Assembly (NCBI GenBank): GCA_029553475.1
Contig: JAKPKV010000114.1
Span: 1 to 64,000, forward strand
Source: Armatimonadota bacterium
GTDB taxonomy: Bacteria; Armatimonadota; Hebobacteria; CAIYQO01
DNA length: 64,000 nt
Direction of reading: 5' to 3'
In this document: positions 39,486 through 49,463 of the stretch, piece after piece
How positions within the stretch are numbered: the stretch's first letter is position 1
How the letters are laid out: each line of letters begins with the position of its first letter
Position numbers and translations under genes: made by a program
The notes under the pieces: model-generated
The model's database searches: none
What the model was told of the DNA's origin: nothing
Seen by the model: only the letters and a program-made list of their open reading frames with translations

Positions 39486-40490
39486 ATGAGAGTCAGCCTG
39501 TTTGCGGCACTCGCCGCGCTGGGCGCGGCCGCCGCGCTCCCCGCGCCGGCGGCGCCGTCCGTCACGGTGGGCGGCTACGTCCAGGTGCGCTTCACCGACG
39601 CGCTGGGCGCGAAGGACGACGGCGCTATTGACGGCGTCGCCAAAGGCGTGAGCGGTTTCAGCGAATCGTCCAGCTTCGGCCTGCGCCGCGCGCGGCTGTC
39701 AGTGAAGGCGCCGCTCGACGAACAGGGCCTGACCGCGCTGGAGATTGACGCGTCCAAATCCGGCGTGGAGACGAAGAAAGCGTTCCTCGCCTACCAATGG
39801 CGGGAGCTGTACGTCGTCGCCGGCCGCGACACCATCCCCTTCGGCTACGAGCTGCAGCGCTCCTCGTCGGCGCTCACCACGCTGGAGCGCTCGATGATCT
39901 CCCTGACGCTGCCGGAATACGCCACCGGCCTGAAGGTGACCCCGCGCGCGGTGCCTCTCCCGCTCACAACGACGGTGGGCGTCTTCAACGGCAACGACCC
40001 CGCAAAATCCATCGCCGTCTCCGGCGCCAGCGGCGCGGTGAACAGCTTTGACGACACGAACAACAATAAAATCCTGGGCGTCACCGCCGAGCTGCCGGTG
40101 GGCGGCCACAACATCGGCGCCTCGTACCTGACGGACCTGGGCGGCCACACCGCGGCGGGGGGGTACGCCAACGCCACCTTCGGGAAGCTCGGCCTGACCG
40201 CCGAATACATCGCCAGCGAATACGACAAGTACTTGGCGAACCTGGGTGCGCTGCAGAACCGTGGCTACTACCTGCTGGCCACCTACGCGGTGAAGCCGAG
40301 CACCACCGTCTACGCCCGCTATGACACGCTGAACAACGCCGCCATCGAGGAGAAGGCGCGCGCGACGGTGGGCGCCGCCGTGCGGTTGACCGAGCACACC
40401 GAGCTGACGGTGGAATACCAGTTGATAGACGACCCGGCGCAACCGGCGCTGAACGGCGCTGTCGGCGTGCAGCTCCAGGGGAAATTCTAG
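39486..40490 (+). CDS. Phosphate-selective porin O/P-like outer membrane protein, second paralog
   Basis: Signal peptide; GGYVQVRFTD...FGLRRARLSVKAPLDEQGLTALEIDASKS; AGRDTIPFGYELQRSSSALTTLERSM. Confidence 0.8.
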   Translation: MRVSLFAALAALGAAAALPAPAAPSVTVGGYVQVRFTDALGAKDDGAIDGVAKGVSGFSESSSFGLRRARLSVKAPLDEQGLTALEIDASKSGVETKKAFLAYQWRELYVVAGRDTIPFGYELQRSSSALTTLERSMISLTLPEYATGLKVTPRAVPLPLTTTVGVFNGNDPAKSIAVSGASGAVNSFDDTNNNKILGVTAELPVGGHNIGASYLTDLGGHTAAGGYANATFGKLGLTAEYIASEYDKYLANLGALQNRGYYLLATYAVKPSTTVYARYDTLNNAAIEEKARATVGAAVRLTEHTELTVEYQLIDDPAQPALNGAVGVQLQGKF

Positions 40491-40591
40491 CCGGCCGGGC
40501 GCTCCGAACAGCCAGCGCGGGAGGCCGGCTATCGCCCGGTCCCCGCGAGTGAGATAGCCGTGTTGTGTGGCGAGAGATGGAAAGGAGCACG

Positions 40592-41455
40592 ATGATGCAG
40601 ACCAAGTTGTTCGCGATCGGCCTGCTGGCGCTGGGCGCGCTGGGGCTGATGCTGGCGGGGGGCGGCAGCGCCTCCGCCGTGACGAAGCCGATCCAGGTGA
40701 AGGGGTCGGATACCATGGTGAACCTGTGCCAGGCCTGGGCGGAAGCGTTCATGGCGAAGACGAAAATCCCGGTGTCCGTCACCGGCGGCGGCTCCGGCAC
40801 CGGCATCGCCGCGCTGATCAACGGGAAAACCGACATCTGCACGGCGTCCCGCCCGATGAAAGCGGAGGAGATTCGCGCCGCGCGCCAGAACGGCATCACC
40901 CCGAAAGAGACCATCGTGGCGTGGGACGGCATCTCCGTGGTGATCAACCCCAACAACAAGGCGTCGAAGCTGACGATGGAGCAGCTCGCCAAGATCTACA
41001 TCGGCGAGATCACCAACTGGAAAGAGGTCGGCGGCGCGGATGGCAAGATCCTGCTGTTGGGCCGCGAGGTGAACTCCGGCACCCACGTCTTCTTCAAGGA
41101 GCACGTGATTCAGGGGTATAAAAAGACGGCTGACTACGCGAAAAGCATGCTGATGCTGCCCTCGAACCAGGCGATCCACGATGAGGTGGCGAAGAACGTC
41201 AACGCGGTCGGGTATATCGGCCTCGGCTACGTCACCCCGAAAGTCGCGGCGCTGGCGGTGGCCGCCGAGGCGGGCAAGCCGTACGTGCTGCCGTCCGTGA
41301 AGTCGGTCAAAGACAAAACCTATCCCGTCGCGCGTCCGCTGTACTGGTACACCCATGGCGCGCCCAAAGGGAATCTCAAAAAGCTCGTGGACTTCGCGCT
41401 GAGCGCGGCAGGCCAGAAGATCGTCGCCGAGCTGGACTTCGTGCCGGTGAAGTGA
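40592..41455 (+). CDS. pstS: PstS-like phosphate ABC transporter substrate-binding protein
   Basis: VKGSDTMVNLCQAWAEAF; VTGGGSGTGIAALINGKTDICTASR; LGREVNSGTHVFFKEHVI; cleavable signal peptide. Confidence 0.9.
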   Translation: MMQTKLFAIGLLALGALGLMLAGGGSASAVTKPIQVKGSDTMVNLCQAWAEAFMAKTKIPVSVTGGGSGTGIAALINGKTDICTASRPMKAEEIRAARQNGITPKETIVAWDGISVVINPNNKASKLTMEQLAKIYIGEITNWKEVGGADGKILLLGREVNSGTHVFFKEHVIQGYKKTADYAKSMLMLPSNQAIHDEVAKNVNAVGYIGLGYVTPKVAALAVAAEAGKPYVLPSVKSVKDKTYPVARPLYWYTHGAPKGNLKKLVDFALSAAGQKIVAELDFVPVK

Positions 41456-41517
41456 CGACGACCCGTGAAGGCGGTTCTCGCGCGGCCTGCCGTTCGCGGC
41501 GGGTCGCGCTGCGCTAA

Positions 41518-41681
41518 GAGCCTGTTGGTGAGTAGTTGTGTGTCAGATCGCGCCGAGATCGGCGTGTCAGGCGCGACACGATTTGTCGGTCGTATCCCGA
41601 CCCGATACCGCGAACAATCGTGACACAGCCTGGCGCGGCGAGATCGAGCGAGATGGCGAACAACTACTCACCAACAGGCTC
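41518..41681. mobile_element. Palindromic MITE-like element, copy b (164 bp)
   Basis: Ends GAGCCTGTTGGTGAGTAGTTGT / ACAACTACTCACCAACAGGCTC; 5' flank TAA, 3' flank TGC (TSD not intact). Confidence 0.8.
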
Positions 41682-41815
41682 TGCGGAAGATTCACGCGAG
41701 ATTCGAGATATGAACGTTCCTTAATCTGCGGCGGGGCGAAACGCGGGACGGAGGGCGCGGAAGCTGGTATGATATAGCTGATTTGCCTGCGGAGTGCCAT
41801 GTGGTGGGGGTGCGG

Positions 41816-42712
41816 ATGCAACACACGAGACGACTGGCGACGGCTGTCCTGGCGGTGGCGGTGCTGCTGTGGAGCGCGGGGTGCGCGCCCACCCGACCAC
41901 CCTCCGGGACGGGACGGACGCGCGTGACCCCGACGACGGTTGCGATCAAAGGCTCCGACACCATGGTGAACCTGAACCAGGCGTGGGCGGAGAGCTACAT
42001 GGGGGAGAACCGCGACGCGCGGGTGGTGGTGAACGGCGGGGGGTCCGGCACGGGCATCGCCGCGCTGCTCGAGGGGAAGACCGATATCGCGGCGTCCTCG
42101 CGCGAGATGACGGCGGAGGAAATCGCCGCCGCCACCAAAGCCGGGCACGCGCCGAAGGCGCAGATCGTCGGTCTGGACGGCATCGCGGTCATCGTGAACG
42201 CCGCCAACCCGGTACAGTCGCTCACCGTCGCGCAGCTGGCGGCGATCTATACCGGCAAGACCACGGACTGGAAGCAGGTCGGCGGGAACGCCGGGAAGAT
42301 CGTGCTGCTGGGCCGCGAGGTGAACTCCGGCACCCACGTTTTCTTCAAAGAGCACGTGATTCAGGGCGGGAACAGCACATCGCCGGCCGAGTACGCGAAG
42401 GCGACCCTCTTCGTCTCGTCTTCCCAGGCCATCGTCTCCGAAGTCGCGCATAACGCCCGCGCCATCGGCTACGTCGGGCTGGGCTACGTCAGCGATGCCG
42501 TGCGCGCGCTGCCCATCGCCCCCGCGACGGGCAAGCCGGCGGTGGCGCCGTCGCCGGAGAGCGTCGTCGCCGGGACGTATCCGATCTCCCGGCCGCTGTA
42601 TTTCTACACCCGCGGCGAGCCCAGCGGCGCGGTGAAGGCGTTCCTGGATTACGTGTTGAGCGCCGACGGGCAGGCGGTGGTGCGCGAGCTGGAATTCGTC
42701 CCGGTGACATAA
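41816..42712 (+). CDS. pstS: PstS-like phosphate-binding lipoprotein, second paralog
   Basis: LLWSAGC lipobox; IKGSDTMVNLNQAWAESY; GGGSGTGIAALLEGKTDIAASSREM; LGREVNSGTHVFFKEHVIQ. Confidence 0.9.
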   Translation: MQHTRRLATAVLAVAVLLWSAGCAPTRPPSGTGRTRVTPTTVAIKGSDTMVNLNQAWAESYMGENRDARVVVNGGGSGTGIAALLEGKTDIAASSREMTAEEIAAATKAGHAPKAQIVGLDGIAVIVNAANPVQSLTVAQLAAIYTGKTTDWKQVGGNAGKIVLLGREVNSGTHVFFKEHVIQGGNSTSPAEYAKATLFVSSSQAIVSEVAHNARAIGYVGLGYVSDAVRALPIAPATGKPAVAPSPESVVAGTYPISRPLYFYTRGEPSGAVKAFLDYVLSADGQAVVRELEFVPVT

Positions 42713-42722
42713 GGAGTGCCGC

Positions 42723-43778
42723 GTGTCGTCTGATCCCGTTTCCCACGAGCCGACAACTGCCCGGATTCCCTGCGCGGCGACGTCCACCGCGTCGCGGTTT
42801 GCCGCGCGCCGCTCGTGCGCCGAGCGGCAGGCGCGGCGCCGCCGGTTCTGGGAGTGGATCATCGAGCACGCCCTCCTGCTCATCGGCCTGGTGGCGGTGG
42901 CCGCGGTGGTGCTGGTGCTGCTGTTCATGCTGCGCGACGCGCTGCCGCTCTTTTTCGCGGATCACCTGTCGCCCCTTGGCTTCATCTTCGGCACGGAGTG
43001 GCGGCCGATCTCGTTTCCGGCGCAATACGGCATCTGGGCGCTCATCATGGGCACCACCATCGTGACGGCCGGCGCGTCGCTGATCGCCATCCCCCTCGGC
43101 TTCGCCTGCGCCGTCTACCTGGCAGAGCTGGCGCCGCGCGCCGTGCGCGAGGTGATGAAACCCACCGTGGAGCTGCTGGCGGCCATTCCCTCGGTGGTCA
43201 TCGGCTTCATCGGCTACGCGCTGCTGAACAACTGGGTGCGTGACGCCTTTCGACTCCCCACCGGTCTCTGCGCGCTGACCGCCGTGCTGCTGCTGGCGCT
43301 GATGATGCTGCCCACCATCATCTCCATCGCCGAAGACGCCATCACTGCCGTGCCGCGCAGCTATCGGGAGGGTTCGCTGGCGCTGGGCGCCAGCCTGCTC
43401 TCCACCATCCGCCACGCCATCCTGCCGGCGGCCGGTTCCGGGCTGGTGGCGGCGGCGATGCTCGGCATCGGGCGCGCGCTGGGCGAGACGATGGTGGTGC
43501 TGATGGTCGCCGGCAACTCCATCGAGGTGCCGTTGGGGTTCCTGGGGAATCCGGACCTGACGCTGTGGCACAAGCTCGCCACCCTCGTGCAAAGCGGCTT
43601 CGGCCTCTTCGGCCCCGCGCGCACCATGACCGCCACGGTCGCCTCGGAGATGGGCGAGGTGGCCGTCGGCTCCGTCCACTACCACGCCCTTTTCGCCGTG
43701 GGCGCGCTCCTCGTGCTCATGAGCCTCACCATCACCCTGGTCAGCGATGTCGCGCTGCGGCGGGTGAAGCGGTCGTAA
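42723..43778 (+). CDS. pstC: Phosphate ABC transporter permease PstC
   Basis: GTG start; PLGFACAVYLAELAPRAVREVMKPTVELLAAIPSVVIGFIG; LGASLLSTIRHAILPAAGSGLVAAAMLGIGRALGETMVVLMVAGN. Confidence 0.9.
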   Translation: MSSDPVSHEPTTARIPCAATSTASRFAARRSCAERQARRRRFWEWIIEHALLLIGLVAVAAVVLVLLFMLRDALPLFFADHLSPLGFIFGTEWRPISFPAQYGIWALIMGTTIVTAGASLIAIPLGFACAVYLAELAPRAVREVMKPTVELLAAIPSVVIGFIGYALLNNWVRDAFRLPTGLCALTAVLLLALMMLPTIISIAEDAITAVPRSYREGSLALGASLLSTIRHAILPAAGSGLVAAAMLGIGRALGETMVVLMVAGNSIEVPLGFLGNPDLTLWHKLATLVQSGFGLFGPARTMTATVASEMGEVAVGSVHYHALFAVGALLVLMSLTITLVSDVALRRVKRS

Positions 43779-43800
43779 CCGCTGACGCGCGCAGGCTGCC

Positions 43801-43830
43801 GCCCTCATCCCCCGCGAATGAGGGCTTTTT
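43801..43830 (+). terminator. Rho-independent terminator after pstC
   Basis: GCCCTCATccccc..ATGAGGGC followed by TTTTT. Confidence 0.7.
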
Positions 43831-43884
43831 CGTACGTACTCCCCCCGTCGTCCGTCCACTGCCCCCCTGATGCGCTGTGCAGAC

Positions 43885-43982
43885 ACCGGGGCCGCGGAGT
43901 TGCACTCCGCACGAGTGCCCTCACTCTGTCGTTGAACACAGAGCGTGCCAACGCGTGCGGAGTGCAACTCCGCGGCCCCGGT
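43885..43982. repeat. Inverted repeat (family D)
   Basis: ACCGGGGCCGCGGAGTTGCACTCCGCACG ... CGTGCGGAGTGCAACTCCGCGGCCCCGGT; related single unit at about 950-975. Confidence 0.85.
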
Positions 43983-44003
43983 GGTGGGCGGAGCATCCCC
44001 CGG

Positions 44004-44050
44004 AGCGGGCCGACGGATCGGATACCGAGCAACGGTGTTCACCGTCTGCG
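44004..44050 (-). repeat. Family F repeat (reverse)
   Basis: Reverse complement: cgcagacggtgaacaccgttgctcggtatccgatccgtcggcccgct. Confidence 0.65.
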
Positions 44051-44113
44051 CCGCCGATGTTTGAGAATATATGTTTATATGGTAATATATTAAAAACCCA
44101 TGAGGAGGTATCT

Positions 44114-44452
44114 ATGAGCGAATTGGTGCGGGCGGTGACGACGGCGACGTTCGCGCGTGAGGCGCTGCGGGCGGAGACGCCGGTCGTGGTGGATTTCTGG
44201 GCGGCGTGGTGCGGGCCATGCCGCAGGGTGGCGCCGGAGTTGGCGCACGCGGCGGAGCAGCTTGGCGGGCGGGCGAAGATCCTCACGGTGAACGTGGACG
44301 AGCAGCCCGCGCTGGCGGCGCAATACCGGGTGATGAGCATCCCGACGCTGGTGATCCTGCATCGCGGGCAGGAGATCGGGCGGCACGTGGGCGTTGTACC
44401 GGCCACCGCGCTGGTGGACGCGCTGGCGCAGTATCTGGGGGCGGCGGCATGA
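44114..44452 (+). CDS. Thioredoxin
   Basis: VVVDFWAAWCGPCRRVAPELAHAAEQLGGRAKILTVNVDEQPALAAQYRVMSIPTL; AGGAGG RBS. Confidence 0.93.
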   Translation: MSELVRAVTTATFAREALRAETPVVVDFWAAWCGPCRRVAPELAHAAEQLGGRAKILTVNVDEQPALAAQYRVMSIPTLVILHRGQEIGRHVGVVPATALVDALAQYLGAAA

Positions 44453-44512
44453 TGCCGGATGACGATGGCGACCGCCGGGGGCGCGCCACGGATGGGTGAC
44501 GCGCCCCCGGCG

Positions 44513-44695
44513 TCAATGTTCCCGCGGGCGCCGGGCGAGGGCAGCGCGGCAGCGGCGCAGCTCGCGCAGTTTCTCCAGCGTGGCCGGCGACGCGCCTTCC
44601 CGGCGATACAGCGCCAGCAGGTCCAGCACGAGCCGCGCTTCGCGCCGCCGGGGCGTCGTCCGCCGATCTTCATCGTCAAGCAGCTTCCGCGACAT
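44513..44695 (-). CDS. Small basic hypothetical protein
   Basis: MSRKLLDDEDRRTTPRRREARLVLDLLALYRREGASPATLEKLRELRRCRAAL; ggggga RBS-like sequence. Confidence 0.4.
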   Translation of the reverse strand: MSRKLLDDEDRRTTPRRREARLVLDLLALYRREGASPATLEKLRELRRCRAALARRPREH

Positions 44696-44856
44696 GGATT
44701 CCCCCCTCCCCCTGTTGGCTAATGGCTTTCTTCCCATCCGGGAAAGCCGGCACGAGCGCTTCCTGTCACGATTTTCGACCATTGGCGAAAATCGTGGCCT
44801 GATTGGTCGGTCACCCTGATGCGATGACCGGGCGGGCGCTCCGAATGCCATCGGGA

Positions 44857-44943
44857 CGACTCCGGGAGGAAATCGACATCCGTCGTGTGCACGAGATAGC
44901 CTCGCTATCGCACACGACATATTATCACTTCCTCCCGGAGTCG
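44857..44943. repeat. Large two-tier hairpin
   Basis: CGACTCCGGGAGGAA/TTCCTCCCGGAGTCG enclosing GTCGTGTGcacGAGATAG/CTATCgcACACGAC; weaker pairing extends outward. Confidence 0.75.
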
Positions 44944-45134
44944 GCTCGCGGGGACGCTCGCCCGCCCCACGTCTGTCGGGCGGCCCTGTCACGAGGGATA
45001 AGTAGGGAACAATAACACAAAGGGGGCGCCCGGCGCGCCGCGCGTCGCTTGACGCTGGCGCGCGCGATCCGCTACAATGATGAGAAGCATCGTCTCATCG
45101 CGATGTCCCTCATTCTGCCGCGCGAGGGTGCCGC

Positions 45135-46850
45135 ATGACGGATGGCGTGGGGTCCGTGCCACAAACGCTGCCTGAGATTCAAGCCGAGATCACCGCGCTT
45201 CGCCGCCGCATCGCGGAGCTTGAATGCGCCAAGCAGCGCCTGGAGCCGCCGACGCCGCCCACCACCGAGGGCCGCCCGCGCACCGTCCTCTCCTTGGTGA
45301 ACAGCGACGAGCTGACCGCCACCCTCAGCGCCTTCGTCCGCCGCGTGACCGGCGTACTGCGCGCGGAAAAATGCGTGATTCTCCTCTACGACGACGCCGG
45401 GCGCGCGCTGGTGGCGCAACAGCCGGCGCTCGGTTTCACGGCGGAGGAATTGGCCGACTACCGCGTGTCCATTGACCAGGGCATCGCCGGCGACGTTTTT
45501 CGCGAGAGCCGCGCCATCATCTGCCACGCCTGCGAGGAGGACCCGCGCTGCCAAGAGGAAGCCCTGGGGCGCTTCGCGGTGAAGGACTCCCTCAGCGTGC
45601 CGATGGTGATGGAGCACCGCAACGCGCAGCAGCAGGTGGTGGAGCGCGCCACCATCGGCGTGGTGCACGTCTTCAACAAGCGCTACGGGGCGAAATTCAC
45701 CGAGGAAGACGTGCAGCTGCTCTCCGTCTTCGCGCGCAACGCCACCGCCATCCTCTCCAGCGCGCGCCCCCTGCTGCAGCTGGCCGACGAAAAGCGCCGG
45801 CTCGAATTCACGCTGGAAAGCATGACCTCCGGCCTGCTGGTGATCGCCACCGACGGGCACATCCAGCTCATCAACGCCGCCGCGCAGGCCTCCCTGCGGC
45901 TGGCCTCGCGCGCGGTCATCGGTCAGCCGTTCACCGCGGTGGTGGACGACGCCGCGCTGCGCGATTTCCTGGCGCAGGCGCTGGCGCAGGGCGGCGACCT
46001 GGCGCACGAAATCACCATGGGCGAGCGCATCTGCCAGCTGCAGACCGCCGCCGTGCGCGACCACCGGGGGCAGGTGACCGGCCTGATGTGCGTGATGCAC
46101 GACGTGACCGACCTGCGCAACCTGGAGCGCCTGAAGAGCGACTTCGTCTCCACCGTCTCCCACGAGCTGCGCACGCCGCTCACCGCCATCAAAGGCTTCA
46201 TCCGCACGCTGCTCGACGACCCCGCCGGCGCGTATTTCGACCAGGACACGCGCATGGAGTTCTACGGCATCATTGACGCCGAGTGCGACCGCCTGACGCG
46301 CCTCATCAGCGACCTCTTGAACGTCTCGCGCATCGAGCGCGGCCAGCCGCTGCACCTGCAATACGGCGAGGTGGACGTGCCGGCGTGCGTGGCGCGCGCG
46401 GTGCACCTCCAGCGCAGCTACGCCGACCGGCACACGCTGGAGGTGGAGCTGCCGGACGCGCTGCCGCCGGTCATCGCCGACCGCGACAAGCTCGACCAAA
46501 TCCTCACCAACCTGCTGGGCAACGCGGTGAAATACAGCCCGGAGGGCGGGGTCATCACCACCCGCGTGCGCCGGGAGGGCGAGGCGCTGCTGTTTGCCGT
46601 CAGCGACCAGGGCATCGGCATCCCGCACGACCAACTGGAGAAGATTTTTGACCGCTTCCACCGCGTGTACAGCGGCGACTCACAGCGCGTGGGCGGCACC
46701 GGCATCGGCCTCTTCCTGGTGAAGAGCCTGGTGGAAGCCCACCACGGCGCCATCTGGGTGGAGAGCACGCTGGGCAAAGGCTCCACCTTCTACTTCACCC
46801 TTCCGCTCTCGCCGCCGGGCGCGGAGGCGGCCCCGCGGGCCTCCTCGTGA
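45135..46850 (+). CDS. Sensor histidine kinase (GAF, PAS, HisKA, HATPase_c)
   Basis: STVSHELRTPLTAIKGFIRTLL H-box; NLLGNAVKYSPEGG N-box; VSDQGIGIP; GTGIGLFLVKSLVEAHHG. No adjacent response regulator. Confidence 0.9.
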   Translation: MTDGVGSVPQTLPEIQAEITALRRRIAELECAKQRLEPPTPPTTEGRPRTVLSLVNSDELTATLSAFVRRVTGVLRAEKCVILLYDDAGRALVAQQPALGFTAEELADYRVSIDQGIAGDVFRESRAIICHACEEDPRCQEEALGRFAVKDSLSVPMVMEHRNAQQQVVERATIGVVHVFNKRYGAKFTEEDVQLLSVFARNATAILSSARPLLQLADEKRRLEFTLESMTSGLLVIATDGHIQLINAAAQASLRLASRAVIGQPFTAVVDDAALRDFLAQALAQGGDLAHEITMGERICQLQTAAVRDHRGQVTGLMCVMHDVTDLRNLERLKSDFVSTVSHELRTPLTAIKGFIRTLLDDPAGAYFDQDTRMEFYGIIDAECDRLTRLISDLLNVSRIERGQPLHLQYGEVDVPACVARAVHLQRSYADRHTLEVELPDALPPVIADRDKLDQILTNLLGNAVKYSPEGGVITTRVRREGEALLFAVSDQGIGIPHDQLEKIFDRFHRVYSGDSQRVGGTGIGLFLVKSLVEAHHGAIWVESTLGKGSTFYFTLPLSPPGAEAAPRASS

Positions 46851-46886
46851 CCGCCCAGCCCGCGGAAAAATTTTTTCACCCCCCTC

Positions 46887-46915
46887 TTGACACCGTCCGC
46901 GATCGGTGTTATTCT
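46887..46915 (+). promoter_or_regulatory. Strong sigma70-type promoter of the sulfur locus leader
   Basis: TTGACA-N17-TATTCT. Confidence 0.7.
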
Positions 46916-46921
46916 TACCGC

Positions 46922-47166
46922 ACTGATAGGTTTACTCCGCTATACGGGGTGACCTGGTGGACAAGGCAGGATGGTGACGTGAAGCAGCATGTACCGGGGA
47001 TCACTGTTACGCCGACACGGCACGGGGCCGTGATGACGCGAGCCTGTTGTGATGGCTGTCGCGGCATGGCGGCGCGTGAGCGGTGACCCGGATACGATAA
47101 CCGTGGCTGACTGGACATCCAGAGGCCGAGAGGTATCCCCGGTCGGGGGAACGCTCTCGGCCTTTT
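46922..47166 (+). ncRNA. Candidate structured 5' leader (riboswitch-like) ending in a terminator-like hairpin
   Basis: About 200 nt between the promoter and GGCCGAGAG-GTATCCCCGGTCGGGGGAACG-CTCTCGGCC-TTTT at about 47121-47166; yezD ORF follows. No known Rfam motif recognised by eye. Confidence 0.45.
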
Positions 47167-47240
47167 GTCATGGGGGAGGCCTGTTTTGCTCATCACGCTG
47201 GGCGCGGCAAGCCCCCCGACCCGGCACACTGGTGAGTGAG

Positions 47241-47438
47241 ATGGCACGAACAAACAGGCACCAGGGCGATATACGCGAGCAGGTTGCGATGCGGCACATC
47301 CTGAATGCGATCCGGCGGATGCGTTTCGGCGTCATCACGTTGATCATCCAGGACGGCATCGTGATACAGATTGACCAGACCGAAAAAACGCGGCTGGATT
47401 ATTCCCAGTCGCTGGAGCAGGAAGGCAGCGGCATCTGA
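47241..47438 (+). CDS. YezD-like (DUF2292) small protein
   Basis: ILNAIRRMRFGVITLIIQDGIVIQIDQTEKTRLDY matches the DUF2292/YezD pattern; GTGAGTGAG before ATG. Confidence 0.8.
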   Translation: MARTNRHQGDIREQVAMRHILNAIRRMRFGVITLIIQDGIVIQIDQTEKTRLDYSQSLEQEGSGI

Positions 47439-47490
47439 CGGCCGCGCGGCCTTCCGCGCTCCCACCACGGGCTGACCAGACACCTGGAGG

Positions 47491-47530
47491 CTCAGCAACT
47501 CCCGACGATGCGGGGGTGCTGAGCCTCTTT
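47491..47530 (+). terminator. Hairpin terminator after yezD
   Basis: GAGGCTCAGCA-actcccgacgatgcggggg-TGCTGAGCCTC-TTTGTG. Confidence 0.6.
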
Positions 47531-47537
47531 GTGCTAA

Positions 47538-47699
47538 GAGACTGTTTTCAAAGGGATCGGCGTTGGCTCGCGATGAATGGGGCGTGGCTGGCAAGGCGGA
47601 TGGCCGAGAGTGTACTGGGGAGTACATGCCAGGCCAGCCAACGCGGCCAGGCGCGGCCCAGACCCGTGAGACGGCGGCGAGCACTTTGAAAACAGGCTC
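47538..47699. mobile_element. Palindromic MITE-like element, copy c (162 bp, TSD TAA)
   Basis: Ends GAGACTGTTTTCAAAG / CTTTGAAAACAGGCTC; TAA at 47535-47537 and 47700-47702. Confidence 0.87.
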
Positions 47700-47941
47700 T
47701 AAGACGGCGCGAAAGGAGAAAGGAGATGACGCACATGGCGCAGATCACGACCGGGTTGCCGGGTCTTGGTCTTCGTCACTTCTGTGGCGAACCGGCATAA
47801 CCCTTCCAGACCCCGGTCCGGATTCGCACCAGGAAACCGGACGTTGCCACCGTTGCGCTGTCCCCGTTCCGCATTCTGCGGCACGGGACGAGTCCGCGAA
47901 GAGCCGCGCACTCTTCGGATATCGAATACAGGAGAAAGACG

Positions 47942-49354
<1,413 letters not shown>

Positions 49355-49463
49355 CCTCGGACCACGCCTGACCCGCTCTCCGTCTGCCGCGGAGAGCCGT
49401 CCATGGCCGCTTCCACGGGATTCCCCCCTCCCGTGGAGGCGGTCATGCAAAGGAGGGACGCAC

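Noticed and set aside
41567-42928. 453-aa reverse ORF
   Set aside because: Antisense to pstS2 and overlaps the MITE.
45135-46850. Assignment of the histidine kinase as PhoR
   Set aside because: GAF/PAS/HisKA architecture is not specific, and no PhoB-like response regulator or PhoU is adjacent.
46922-47166. Known riboswitch (SAM, cobalamin, TPP or Moco)
   Set aside because: Core consensus motifs for these classes were not recognisable by eye; left as an unassigned leader.
47538-47699. Interpretation of the palindrome as an ordinary terminator for yezD
   Set aside because: A separate terminator hairpin lies upstream at 47491-47530, and the palindrome has transposon-like ends and a TAA duplication.
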